Shown: positions 7,254 through 14,095, counted from the stretch's first letter. The stretch is DNA of 16,612 nt from Candidatus Atribacteria bacterium (GCA_026390275.1 JAPLGF010000271.1:1-16612); one strand, 5' to 3'. The notes: generated by a model not told the origin, from the sequence alone. Numbers and translations: made by a program.

Positions 7254-8432
7254 ATGATCTATCTTGACTATAATGCAACCACCCCGACCGATAAACGAGT
7301 GGTAGAGGCAATGATTCCCTTTTATACTGAACAGTTTGGCAATCCATCATCTCTCTACACCGCAGGTCAAGAAGCGAAAAGGGCAGTGGATCAGGCTCGC
7401 AAGAAAGTGGCTGATTTGATCCATGCTTCCGAGAAGGAGATCATCTTTACTTCCGGGGGGACGGAATCAGATAACCTGGTTCTCAGGGGGGTAGCCCGGG
7501 CGCAAAAAAAGAAAGGGAATCACATCATTATCTCTTCCATTGAGCATCACGCGGTTCTGAATACAGCAAAAGCCCTGGAAAATGAGGGATATTCGGTGAC
7601 CTATCTCCTGGTAAATGAGAATGGACAGGTGGATCCCCAAGACTTGAAAAGGGCCATTCGTCCAGAGACAATTCTGGTATCCATCATGCATGCAAACAAC
7701 GAAAGTGGAGTGATGGAACCGATCCGGGAGTTGGCGGTCATCGCCCATGAAAGAGGAGTACTTTTCCATACTGATGCGGTTCAGACCGTGGGAAAGCTTC
7801 CCATCGATGTTGCTGATTTAGGGGTGGATTTCCTTTCCGCTTCTGCTCACAAATTCTACGGACCCAAAGGGATCGGTTTTTTATATGCCAAAAAGGGGGT
7901 CCGATTTACTCCCCAGGTAGTGGGGGGATCGCATGAGGGAGGAAAAAGAGCCGGCACCGAAAATGTTCCCGCCATTGTGGGTTTAGGGGTGGCAGTAGAA
8001 ATCGCTGCCACGGAGCAAAAAGAAGAAATGATTCGAGGGCGGAAGCTCCGGGATGACTTCGAAGAAGCGCTACTTTCCGCCATTCCTGAAGTACGAATTG
8101 TGTCCCGGGGGGTAGAGCGACTCTATAACACCTCACTTGTCCTGGTGAAATACGTTGAAGGGGAATCGATGCTCTTGTACCTGGATTTTGAAGGCATTGC
8201 CGTTTCCACTGGTTCGGCCTGTTCCTCGAGTTCGCTGGAACCATCTCATGTACTTCTATCGTGTGGATATCCCGAGGAAGCAGCGCATGGTTCAATCCGT
8301 TTCAGTCTGGGAAAATTCACCACCTCTTACCATCTGAAAAAAGTATTGATTGTTTTTCCGCCCATCGTGGAAAAGTTACGGAAAATGTCCCCTTTACGCG
8401 ACGTTTACTCTTACCCGCCGCAGGCTGATTAA
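7254..8432 (+). CDS. nifS: Cysteine desulfurase, NifS/IscS class
   Basis: A 392-residue PLP enzyme that takes sulfur from L-cysteine, leaving alanine and an enzyme persulfide for Fe-S assembly. Visible: the N-terminal YLDYNATTPTD; TSGGTESDN (66-74) binding cofactor phosphate; H98 after SIE; FHTDAVQ with D174 and Q177; SASAHKFYGPKG with PLP lysine K200; and GSACSSSSLEPSHVL with the catalytic C323 on the long flexible loop of class I enzymes. RAGTENVPAIVG (232-243) is also classic. AGAGGAGG at 7238-7245 sets the ATG. IscU follows after 14 bases, so the pair is one operon. Oddly, the last residues (YPPQAD plus stop) come from a 21-base element repeated elsewhere in intergenic DNA. The symbol follows the class; nifS versus iscS is not decidable here, and no nitrogenase gene is in view. 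Confidence 0.95.
   Translation: MIYLDYNATTPTDKRVVEAMIPFYTEQFGNPSSLYTAGQEAKRAVDQARKKVADLIHASEKEIIFTSGGTESDNLVLRGVARAQKKKGNHIIISSIEHHAVLNTAKALENEGYSVTYLLVNENGQVDPQDLKRAIRPETILVSIMHANNESGVMEPIRELAVIAHERGVLFHTDAVQTVGKLPIDVADLGVDFLSASAHKFYGPKGIGFLYAKKGVRFTPQVVGGSHEGGKRAGTENVPAIVGLGVAVEIAATEQKEEMIRGRKLRDDFEEALLSAIPEVRIVSRGVERLYNTSLVLVKYVEGESMLLYLDFEGIAVSTGSACSSSSLEPSHVLLSCGYPEEAAHGSIRFSLGKFTTSYHLKKVLIVFPPIVEKLRKMSPLRDVYSYPPQAD
8410..8430 (+). repeat. CTTAC repeat module inside the nifS 3' end
   Basis: CTTACCCGCCGCAGGCTGATT lies within the last codons of nifS. It matches the intergenic modules at 761 (CTTACGCTGTAGGTTGATT), 12010, 14914 and 15907 (CTTACCCGCCGTAGGTTG). It is read as part of SYPPQAD, and its final T begins the TAA stop. 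It ends 16 bases before the iscU ATG; in copy 1 the same module ends 17 bases before the PAP2 ATG. Confidence 0.6.
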
Positions 8433-8446
8433 GGTAGGTGATATCA

Positions 8447-8839
8447 ATGTACAGCGAAAAAGTGTGTGAACATTTCAGAAATCCCCGAAACGTGGGGAAC
8501 ATAGAAAACGCAGACGGAGTGGGGAAAGTGGGAAATCCCACCTGTGGTGACGTGATGGTCATGTATCTCAAAATCGATGATGACGTCATCACCGATGCAA
8601 AATTTGAAACCTTTGGGTGCGCAGCAGCCATCGCCACCTCGTCCATGTCCACCGAACTGATTATAGGGAAGACCGTTGATGAAGCCTTGCGGATCACCAA
8701 CAAAACCGTGGCCGAAGCACTCGATGGGCTTCCACCAATCAAAATGCACTGTTCGGTCCTGGCAGAGGATGCCATCAAGGCAGCGATTGATGATTATCGG
8801 AGCAAGGTAAAAAGCCCGATGGCGAAAGCAACAAAATAG
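8447..8839 (+). CDS. iscU: IscU/NifU-type Fe-S scaffold protein
   Basis: A 130-residue Fe-S assembly scaffold that receives sulfur from the desulfurase encoded just upstream. The three conserved cysteines are present: C33 in GNPTCGD (with D35), C58 in FGCAAAIATSS and C102 in MHCSVLAEDA. The start MYSEKVCEHFRNPRNVG is that of the family. A GTG nine bases earlier (8438) is part of the ribosome site AAGGTAGGTG, so ATG 8447 is preferred. There is no C-terminal NifU thioredoxin-like or central ferredoxin domain, so it is the stand-alone U-type form. No hscA, hscB, fdx or iscR gene accompanies it, which is common in anaerobes with reduced systems. It ends about 20 bases before a shared palindromic terminator. 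Confidence 0.93.
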   Translation: MYSEKVCEHFRNPRNVGNIENADGVGKVGNPTCGDVMVMYLKIDDDVITDAKFETFGCAAAIATSSMSTELIIGKTVDEALRITNKTVAEALDGLPPIKMHCSVLAEDAIKAAIDDYRSKVKSPMAKATK

Positions 8840-8859
8840 AATCAGATCACGCTCAGATA

Positions 8860-8893
8860 AAATAACAATGGGGAAATTTCCCCATTGTTATTT
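8860..8893. terminator. Perfect palindromic bidirectional terminator
   Basis: Thirty-four bases form a perfect palindrome with 17-bp arms and its centre between 8876 and 8877. The sequence is ATAA-rich at one end and TTATT-rich at the other with a GGGGAAATTTCCCC core. It lies 20 bases after the iscU stop and serves the convergent glutaredoxin/reductase operon, whose last stop codon (8888-8890) lies inside the right arm. A/T flanks give U-rich tails in both directions. Confidence 0.85.
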
Positions 8894-9289
8894 CCAGTAT
8901 AATCCGCAATGGCATTTTCCGTTCTTTTCCACATCTCCCTGCCGGGTGAAGAGACAGGGGCAAATGTTTTCCGGGATGTTATCAATCCGGCAAGGGCAGT
9001 AAAAATCTCCAAAACGCTGGTTTTTACTCAATAATCCCTTTACAACGGCCTCTTTCATTTCGTTGAAATGGTAGCCACGGAGGCGGGCAAAATTATCGAC
9101 TCTTTGATGGATTTCCTCTTCCAGAGAAAGATGAGCGGGGCGGGTTAAGCTCCAAACAGTTCCCTCTTGCACCATTACCAGAACCGCTCCACACACCGGA
9201 CAGACAATGGCTCGACCGGCTTCTTTTGGTTCCTTCAATATGAAACTGACCTGGCAGACGGGACACAATATTTTTTCCCGTTCGTTCAT
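8888..9289 (-). CDS. Zinc-ribbon/ferredoxin-thioredoxin reductase catalytic fusion
   Basis: A 133-residue protein in two parts. Residues 1-50 hold CPVC at 9-12 and CPVCG at 30-34, a rubredoxin- or zinc-ribbon-like four-Cys site. Residues about 57-133 match the ferredoxin-thioredoxin reductase catalytic (beta) domain: RVDNFARLRGYHFN, then C98-P-C100, C110-P-C112 and C126-H-C128. In that family the first Cys of CPC, both of the second CPC and the first of CHC hold a 4Fe-4S cluster, while the remaining pair (here C100, C128) forms the redox disulfide. It would pass ferredoxin electrons to a thiol protein. Its ATG overlaps the glutaredoxin gene's TGA by 4 bases, making that glutaredoxin the probable acceptor. 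Similar rubredoxin-FTR proteins in Methanosarcina reduce a glutaredoxin-like NrdH serving anaerobic ribonucleotide reductase. The target here is unknown. Confidence 0.9.
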   Translation of the reverse strand: MNEREKILCPVCQVSFILKEPKEAGRAIVCPVCGAVLVMVQEGTVWSLTRPAHLSLEEEIHQRVDNFARLRGYHFNEMKEAVVKGLLSKNQRFGDFYCPCRIDNIPENICPCLFTRQGDVEKNGKCHCGLYWK

Positions 9290-9534
9290 TTTTCCATGGC
9301 CTCCTTGACCCGAAGTTCATCATATCCCACGATCACATCGTTCTCAATCACTATCACCGGGAAAGCCCGACGTCCGGATATTCGCTGCACTTCGTTGATG
9401 ATGACCTCTTTTTCATCGTCTTTTAGAAGATCCACATCCACCACATCAAAAGGAATCTGCAGGCTGGTGAAGTACTTCTTTGCCATAGCACAAAAAGGAC
9501 AGGTACTCAATGCGTAGAGCATAACCTTTTTCAT
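9286..9534 (-). CDS. Glutaredoxin/NrdH-like redox protein
   Basis: An 82-residue thioredoxin-fold protein with the dithiol site C12-P-F-C15 (YALSTCPFCAMAKKY), a second strand FDVVDVDLL, the cis-proline segment AFPVIVI and a C-terminal GYDELRVKEAME. Length and order fit glutaredoxin-like proteins. The open frame extends back to a GTG at 9555, but GGGAGGAG (9539-9546) is placed to serve ATG 9534, and homologues start at MKKVMLY. It is the first gene of a two-gene operon with the FTR-like reductase and is probably reduced by it rather than by glutathione (inference). The reduced form could serve ribonucleotide reductase or general disulfide reduction. Confidence 0.9.
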   Translation of the reverse strand: MKKVMLYALSTCPFCAMAKKYFTSLQIPFDVVDVDLLKDDEKEVIINEVQRISGRRAFPVIVIENDVIVGYDELRVKEAMEK

Positions 9535-9557
9535 GATCTCTCCTCCCTTTTCCACCT

Positions 9558-9563
9558 ATTATA
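9558..9563 (-). promoter_or_regulatory. -10 box for the glutaredoxin operon
   Basis: On the minus strand GTTTACAGTATAATAGG contains a perfect TATAAT. It lies about 24 bases upstream of the ATG at 9534, leaving a short leader with the ribosome site. A -35 box is poor (TTGTCT at 14 bases or AGGTTG at 17). Confidence 0.55.
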
Positions 9564-9710
9564 CTGTAAACGGATGGAGACAACCTGCCCATCCCCAACC
9601 CTGGTGTTTCCATTTCTTTTTCCTGGAGAGATGAGATGGCCACATCCTCAAAAGATGAGGGTTCGCAATGGCATATTTTTTTTTAACCGGTTACAGTTTA
9701 CAATTTACCA

Positions 9711-9724
9711 CTCACGGTATTTTC
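9711..9724 (+). repeat. TCACGGTATTTTC element
   Basis: CTCACGGTATTTTC here recurs as TCACGGTATTTTCAGGG at 16040-16056. Both lie in the leader of a secreted-protein gene, and the TATTTTC part resembles the shared right end of other mosaic repeats. The short length limits confidence. Confidence 0.4.
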
Positions 9725-9733
9725 TGGTTAGTG

Positions 9734-9739
9734 TATAAT
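9734..9739 (+). promoter_or_regulatory. Candidate -10 box for the lipoprotein pair
   Basis: GTGTATAATTTTT contains a perfect TATAAT, 54 bases before the ATG at 9793. No good -35 box is seen at 16-18 bases upstream. Confidence 0.45.
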
Positions 9740-9792
9740 TTTTTAACCAGTGGGATATTGAGCAAGATAAACATTTCAGGAGGGGATAGAAC

Positions 9793-10514
9793 ATGGTTTG
9801 TATAGTTTTTGGAATCAGAAGAAAGAGTCTTTTACTGATCATCGGTGCGATTCTTTTTCTCAAGATAATGGTACTCTCCGGGTGTGAGGGGACGGTGGGG
9901 GGTGGTTGTAACACCAGCGTTTCCTTTGTCCGGGGGAATCAGCCTATCTCTACTGGAAAGCCTCAAACGATGTTAAATCGGTTAAAATTGTTTCTCAAAG
10001 AGGAGAAGATTTGGGGACTTATCCTCTCCAGGAAGGATCAATCAAAGTATTTCCTGGCAATACCACCACCGAATACACCCTGACGGCGAATGGACAGTGT
10101 GAAATCACCAAAAAGATAACTATTCGCGTGGTCCACGAAGGAGAAATTGCCGTGATTGTGGCGAATGGGAACCAGGACGTCGGTTTCGAAGCGAACATTC
10201 AACCCAATTCTACCAGTTCCAAAATCATCGTCTCCTCTATCAAGTCGGTTCAATGTGCTGGTAATGCTTCATTCTGGCCGAACTGGAATTGTACGAAGAC
10301 CGATACCACGGGAGTGAATTACCTCTCTCCTTCCGATAAAGAAACACCCGTCAAATGCCTCCTCTTTGTCGGAAAGTGGCAATTTAAACCCACACAAATG
10401 GCTTATTCGGAAAAAACTGCCTGTTTTCAAGTCACCTACGGTTGTGCACCCTGTGTCACCCCAACTCCCCAACCCACCATGTTCCCCGTTCCTACTCCTG
10501 CCCCGTCGGTATGA
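9793..10514 (+). pseudogene. Cys-rich Ig-like lipoprotein, frameshifted copy
   Basis: Positions 9793 to about 9927 encode a lipoprotein signal: positively charged RRK, hydrophobic LLLIIGAILFL, lipobox LSGC with C31, then GGGCNTSVSF. The homology then continues one frame back, from about 9927 (CPGESAYLYWKASNDVKSVK) to the stop at 10512-10514. Joined this way the product (about 239 residues) aligns throughout with the protein at 10564-11373: CPGES with CKGES, RGEDLGTYPL with WGEDLGTYSV, TTTEYTLTANGQCE with KTTEYTVTVKGQCE, YGCAPC with YGCSPC. One base is missing near 9924-9927. A real mutation, a sequencing or assembly error, or recoding could explain it. No classic slippery heptamer is present. 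The ribosome site AGGAGGGG (9778-9785) is strong. A Pro-rich tail ends the protein. Function unknown. Confidence 0.75.
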
Positions 10515-10563
10515 GTAAGGATAAAGGGGGATGGTCATCTTTTCATATAAGGAGGGGTCATTA

Positions 10564-11373
10564 ATGCTTTTACCATACTCTTTGGAGAAAAAGAGAATAT
10601 TTCTGATTCTGCTCCTTATCTTGTCAGAATTTCTCTTGGCATTCGGGTTGTGTAATTGTAACCCCTGTCAGACTGGGGGGTATTTTTGTATCTCCACCGA
10701 AGAATCGCCTTTTGGCTCCGGGAATGCAGCAGTGGAAGAAGGGTGTCCGTCGGAAGTAACCATTTGTAAAGGAGAGTCTTTTTTAATGTTTTGGGCTGCT
10801 TCCGGTGATGTTCAATCATTTCAGATCACCTCGGAGTGGGGAGAAGACCTGGGAACGTATTCGGTGGGTAGTGCATCGAATCCCTTTAGAGTCACCCCGG
10901 AAAAAACGACCGAATATACGGTGACAGTCAAGGGACAATGCGAGGTAAAGAAAAAAATTACCGTGCATGTGGTCGAGGGAGAAGAAACCGCGGTCATCGT
11001 AGCCAAGGGGAATCCAGATCTGGGATATGAAATCGAGATAAAAAAAAGTACAACGAGCTCCAAGATCATGGTGAAGAGCATCCGGTCGGTTCAATGCAGT
11101 GGGAGCCAATCTTACTGGTCAGACTGGAGCGCAACAAAAACCAACCCTCTTCACTTCTTCGATGTTTCCGCAGCAGATGCCCCGGTTGATTGTATCCCCT
11201 TAGTAGGAAAGTGGCAGTTCCAACCCCGAGGAAATTATGGAACATATAACGAAAAAAGTGCCTGTTTCCTGGTCACCTATGGGTGTAGCCCTTGTACTGC
11301 TCCGTCACCAACACCTTTGCCGACACCGAACTATTTTCCCACTCCCTGGCCAAACCCAACCCCCACCTACTAA
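10564..11373 (+). CDS. Cys-rich Ig-like surface protein, intact paralogue
   Basis: A 269-residue exported protein. Residues 12-29 form a signal-peptide core; C30 follows FGL, a poor lipobox, so lipidation is less sure than for its neighbour. After a short Cys-rich stretch (C30, C32, C35, C42), residues about 58-138 look like a bacterial Ig-like domain ending TTEYTVTVKGQCEVKKKITVHV. Residues about 142-244 form a second conserved domain with VQCSG, DCIPLVGKWQF, SACFLVTYGCSPC. Residues 245-269 are a Pro-rich tail. At least eight cysteines are shared with the upstream paralogue, suggesting disulfides outside the cytoplasm. ATG 10564 is chosen because AAGGAGGGG (10550-10558) precedes it; the earlier ATG at 10531 would add 11 residues without a proper site. 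It follows the paralogue by 49 bases and is probably co-transcribed. No family was recognised. Confidence 0.75.
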   Translation: MLLPYSLEKKRIFLILLLILSEFLLAFGLCNCNPCQTGGYFCISTEESPFGSGNAAVEEGCPSEVTICKGESFLMFWAASGDVQSFQITSEWGEDLGTYSVGSASNPFRVTPEKTTEYTVTVKGQCEVKKKITVHVVEGEETAVIVAKGNPDLGYEIEIKKSTTSSKIMVKSIRSVQCSGSQSYWSDWSATKTNPLHFFDVSAADAPVDCIPLVGKWQFQPRGNYGTYNEKSACFLVTYGCSPCTAPSPTPLPTPNYFPTPWPNPTPTY

Positions 11374-11665
11374 GAACGGGGAGTGTTTTGAATCCTCGGG
11401 GCTTATTGCTCAATAAAAATTGGTTTTTCCAGAACACCATCTTTCCCACCGACATAATACTGAAAAACTTGGGCCAGTAAATATCCGGGCGGCTTTCCCC
11501 CAGGTCTCAAGATCAGAATCAAAGTCTCCCCGGATTATTTTATCAAGCGCGAACAGGGGTTCCGAACGATTTTGTTCCAGGTTTGACCGGAGCACTTTGA
11601 TCTTTTTTTTACAAAAAATGATGATATTCAGAAAGTAAATTTGTCTACTCGAGGTATAATAAAGA
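11374..11665. other. Gap with decayed sequence
   Basis: About 290 bases after the surface-protein pair with no intact gene. It holds the possible minus-strand remnant at 11403-11534, poly-T/poly-A tracts near 11601-11616, and GTATAAT at 11654-11660. No terminator hairpin for the surface-protein pair was found immediately after 11373. Confidence 0.4.
11403..11534 (-). pseudogene. Possible C-terminal remnant of an unknown gene
   Basis: Read on the minus strand, 11534 to 11403 encodes a 43-residue stretch: SGETLILILRPGGKPP, then GYLLAQVFQYYVGGKDG and VLEKPIFIEQ before TAA. Its composition looks like real protein (alternating hydrophobics, a natural-looking end), and it has an in-frame stop directly upstream and no start. 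Another frame also stays open over 11410-11718 but reads less naturally at its end. Family unknown; chance is possible. Confidence 0.3.
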
Positions 11666-11694
11666 CTGCCGGTGCCAGGAACTGGCACCGGCAG
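11666..11694. repeat. 13-bp hairpin sharing the repeat core
   Basis: 11666-11678 and 11682-11694 are perfect complements around a GAA loop. The centre CCAGGAACTGGC (11675-11686) is the exact reverse complement of GCCAGTTCCTGG at 661-672 in repeat copy 1, so this looks like the core of a mosaic repeat in reverse orientation, closed into a perfect hairpin. It sits at the left break of the M24 peptidase fragment. Confidence 0.65.
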
Positions 11695-11695
11695 G

Positions 11696-11935
11696 GGATA
11701 TGGATGGGAAAAGTTCACCCTCTATGGTCCAGCGCACGGAACCGGGGTCTCAGAAGGGGAAGATTTATGGCTCTGGGGGGAAAGTCATTTTCCTATTCAG
11801 CCCAATATGGTCTTTAACATTGATATCTGGCTTACTGATGGGGAAATCGGGATGCGCTACGAAGACGGGATCTTGGTGACTGCCCGGGGAATCCGGGAAC
11901 TCAGTTCGTATCACCGGGAAATCATTGTGTTGTAA
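11696..11935 (+). pseudogene. M24 metallopeptidase, C-terminal fragment
   Basis: The frame from 11696 to the TAA at 11933-11935 encodes about 79 residues that match the end of M24 (creatinase/Xaa-Pro aminopeptidase) proteins. YGPAHGTGVSEGEDLWL carries the active-site His region, MVFNIDIWLTDGEIG follows, and RYEDGILVTARGIRELSSY carries the last metal-ligand glutamate. Full-length members have about 360-390 residues, so some 80% of the gene is gone, including the DxxD-type metal ligands. There is no start codon or ribosome site of its own; the fragment begins at a repeat-core hairpin. Confidence 0.75.
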
Positions 11936-11990
11936 GTGAACAGGTAACCATGATAGCCCCTGCATGGTTACCTGTTCACTTTGTTTTTTA
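11934..11990 (+). terminator. Strong terminator, 19-bp stem
   Basis: 11934-11952 and 11963-11981 are perfectly complementary (core GTGAACAGGTAACCATG) around a 10-base loop, and TTGTTTTTTA follows. The stem starts on the stop codon of the M24 fragment. A second T-rich run and the CTTAC repeat module come directly after, the same order as at 15794-15936. It should isolate the surface-protein region from the downstream cluster. Confidence 0.8.
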
Positions 11991-12031
11991 CTTTTCGTCT
12001 TTTTTTATTCTTACACCGCAGGTTGTTATTT
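11991..12031 (+). repeat. CTTAC repeat module upstream of the oxidoreductase gene
   Basis: CTTTTCGTCTTTTTTTATT followed by CTTACACCGCAGGTTGTTAT (from 12010) matches 15889-15930 nearly base for base (TTTTTTCGTCTTTTTAAT, then CTTACCCGCCGTAGG). It ends about 48 bases before the oxidoreductase start. Confidence 0.7.
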
Positions 12032-12078
12032 CCCAGTATTATTATCTCTTTTGGGGAAACGAAAGGGAGGGATAGGCT

Positions 12079-13080
12079 TTGAACAAAGTGAAATTTGCTG
12101 TAATCGGATTGGGTTGGTTCGGTCAGAAACACTGTGAAGCATTGTCGGCATTGAGTCATGTCGAATTGTATGCTTTATGTACCCGAACCGAATCACGATT
12201 GAAAGAATTGGGAGATCATTTTCACGTCAAACACCTGTATACCGATTATCATGAGCTTCTCCGCAATCCGGAAGTGGAAGTGGTGAGTATTGTCACCATG
12301 TGGGATCAACATACTGAACCGGTGCTGGCTTCACTCCAGGCAGGGAAACATGTTTTTCTGGAAAAACCCATGGCTTCCACCGTGGCCGACTGTCAAAAGA
12401 TTGTGGATGCCACTCAAAAAACGGACAAGTATTTTATGGTCGGTCATATCTGTCGGTTCAATCCTCGTTATGCCGCAGCGAAAGCTGTTCTTGCTGAGGG
12501 TCGGATCGGGAAAATCGTATCCATCTATGCCCGGCGGAACATCCCGGAAATGGTTGGGGCAACTGCGCTTCCCAAAATCGGTCCTATCATGGGAGATGGA
12601 GTTCATGATACCGACCTTATGCTCTGGTATACTGGAGCCAGGATAAAATCAGTCTATGCCCAGACGCAGACCATCCGCCATTTTCCCCATCCGGATCTCG
12701 GGTGGACCGTGTACCGCTTTGACAGTGGGGCAATTGGAGTCTGTGAAAATGTCTGGTTTCTCCCCGAAAAAACGGCTTTTCAAATCGATGAACGTATGGA
12801 AATCATCGGTACCAATGGCTCGATTCATATCCATGAGACCCATCCCAATTTTTCCGTCTGCGATAAGACTGGATGGCATTCCCCGGATACCACCTATTGG
12901 CCACTCCTCCATGGAGTTCGTTCCGGGGCACTTCGAGAAGAACTGTCCTATTTTGCCACCTGTGTTCTGGAAGGAAAGAAACCAACCGTGATCGAGCCGG
13001 AGGAATCGATGGAAACAGTACGAGCATGTTTAGCAGCCGAGGAATCGGCAGTGAAGAATCAAATCATCACCCTGGACTGA
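12079..13080 (+). CDS. Gfo/Idh/MocA-family NAD(P)-dependent oxidoreductase
   Basis: A 333-residue soluble dehydrogenase. The N-terminal Rossmann fold has KFAVIGLGWFGQKH (5-18), the nucleotide-binding glycines. FLEKPMA (93-99) is the family's EKP motif with K96; HICRFNP (123-129) and GDGVHDTDLMLWY (172-184) with H176 supply the active-site region of the C-terminal domain. Members oxidise sugars, inositols or amino sugars, or exchange oxygen functions; substrate unknown. The start is TTG at 12079, set by GGGAGGG at 12065-12071 with 7 bases of spacing; no ATG lies near the family's N-terminus. It heads a same-strand cluster with a TIM-barrel isomerase (37-base gap) and an ABC transporter, which suggests catabolism of the imported compound. 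Confidence 0.9.
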   Translation: MNKVKFAVIGLGWFGQKHCEALSALSHVELYALCTRTESRLKELGDHFHVKHLYTDYHELLRNPEVEVVSIVTMWDQHTEPVLASLQAGKHVFLEKPMASTVADCQKIVDATQKTDKYFMVGHICRFNPRYAAAKAVLAEGRIGKIVSIYARRNIPEMVGATALPKIGPIMGDGVHDTDLMLWYTGARIKSVYAQTQTIRHFPHPDLGWTVYRFDSGAIGVCENVWFLPEKTAFQIDERMEIIGTNGSIHIHETHPNFSVCDKTGWHSPDTTYWPLLHGVRSGALREELSYFATCVLEGKKPTVIEPEESMETVRACLAAEESAVKNQIITLD

Positions 13081-13117
13081 AGAGCGTGGAACCCAGGACG
13101 GCAGAAGGGGTGTGAAA

Positions 13118-14011
13118 ATGATGAAAAAAGCTATCAACCAGTGGAGTTTTCCCGACACCTACGATCTTCGGGGTTGTATGGAAGTAGCCCGGAAGGCCGG
13201 GTTTGAAGGAATCGAACTGGTCCTGGTGGAGGGAAGTCCTCTCTCCGGAGATGGGGGTGCTTCTGATCGGGTCGATAAAGGATTGGGGATCAGTGATTAT
13301 CAGAATGATGAATTTACTTTGGGAACATCCCGGGAGAACATCCAATCCCTCAAAAAAATGGCCGATGAAATCGGTCTGAAGATAAGTAGTGTTGCCTCAG
13401 TGCTCCCCTTTCGTTATCCTCTCACCAGCAGTGATCCCACCATCCGTGAAAAATGCATGTCTGTGGTAGTCACGGCGCTCGAGTTCGCCTCCATCCTGGC
13501 GGCTGACACCATCTTGCTCATTCCCGGATTGGTGACCGAAGAAGTGTCCTATGAGGTAGCCTATGAACGGGCACGATCAGCCCTAAAAGAGCTGGCCAGG
13601 GTTGCCGAGAGGGTGAAAGTCAACATTGGTATCGAAAATGTCTGGAACAAGTTTCTCTTGAGTCCGCTGGAGTTCCGAAACCTGATTGATGAAGTCGGCA
13701 GTTCGTATGTGGGAGCCTATTTTGATATTGGGAATGTCCTCGTCTCTGGTTTTCCCGACCAATGGATCCGTATTCTCAACCAACGAATCAAAAAAATTCA
13801 CATCAAGGATTTTAAGAATGACATCGGGAATATTACTGGTTTTGTTCCACTTCTGGCCGGAGATCTCAACTGGCCTCGAACAATAGACGCTCTGAAGAGT
13901 GTGGGGTATGATGATTTCTTAGTGGCTGAGATCATGCCTCCATATCGATATTATCCCGAACAACTCATTGTGGAAACTTCGGATGCCATGGATAAGATAC
14001 TGGGGCGTTGA
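13118..14011 (+). CDS. Xylose-isomerase-like TIM-barrel sugar epimerase/isomerase
   Basis: A 297-residue protein of the AP-endonuclease-2/xylose-isomerase-like TIM-barrel superfamily (IolE, hydroxypyruvate isomerase and tagatose-epimerase relatives). The four metal-ligand positions are visible: E173 in GIENVWN, D203 in YFDIGN, H228 in KIHIKDF and E271 in VAEIMP. Other barrel strands include FEGIELV (29-35) and ADTILLIPG (129-137). It would isomerise, epimerise or dehydrate a sugar or sugar derivative. The start ATG 13118 has AGAAGGGG at 13103-13110; a GTG six bases earlier lies too close to it. The preceding Gfo/Idh/MocA gene is a common partner for such proteins in inositol and sugar pathways. 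Substrate not deducible. Confidence 0.87.
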   Translation: MMKKAINQWSFPDTYDLRGCMEVARKAGFEGIELVLVEGSPLSGDGGASDRVDKGLGISDYQNDEFTLGTSRENIQSLKKMADEIGLKISSVASVLPFRYPLTSSDPTIREKCMSVVVTALEFASILAADTILLIPGLVTEEVSYEVAYERARSALKELARVAERVKVNIGIENVWNKFLLSPLEFRNLIDEVGSSYVGAYFDIGNVLVSGFPDQWIRILNQRIKKIHIKDFKNDIGNITGFVPLLAGDLNWPRTIDALKSVGYDDFLVAEIMPPYRYYPEQLIVETSDAMDKILGR

Positions 14012-14095
14012 ATGACAACCAGGTCAGCGCTGGCACCAAATGTCGGGGAGGGGGTCTTTTCCAACTCCACAACTCCACACCATTTTCGAAGGAGA
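14012..14095 (+). repeat. Mosaic intergenic repeat, copy 5 (shortened)
   Basis: Starts with ATGACAACCAGGTCAGCGC directly after the TGA stop, continues CTGGCACCAAATG, then GGTCTTTTCCAACTCC (14054 on; the TCTTTTCCAACTCC part matches copy 4) and ends CCATTTTCG. The middle of the full element is missing. The remaining bases carry the ATPase ribosome site. Confidence 0.65.

Noticed and set aside
7144..7350. Minus-strand open frame over the nifS start
   Set aside because: It is antisense to the promoter leader and the nifS N-terminus, with no family resemblance.
8438..8446. GTG start for iscU
   Set aside because: The GTG is part of the ribosome site AAGGTAGGTG, and homologues begin with MYSEKV at 8447.
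9920..9932. Programmed -1 frameshift in the first lipoprotein gene
   Set aside because: TTTCCTTTGTCC has no X XXY YYZ slippery heptamer and no obvious downstream stimulator, so mutation or sequence error is simpler. Kept only as a remote option.
11410..11718. 102-residue minus-strand open frame
   Set aside because: Its C-terminal part (VLCRWERWCSGKTNFY) is compositionally odd and the alternative frame reads better; it also crosses the repeat hairpin and has no start signal.
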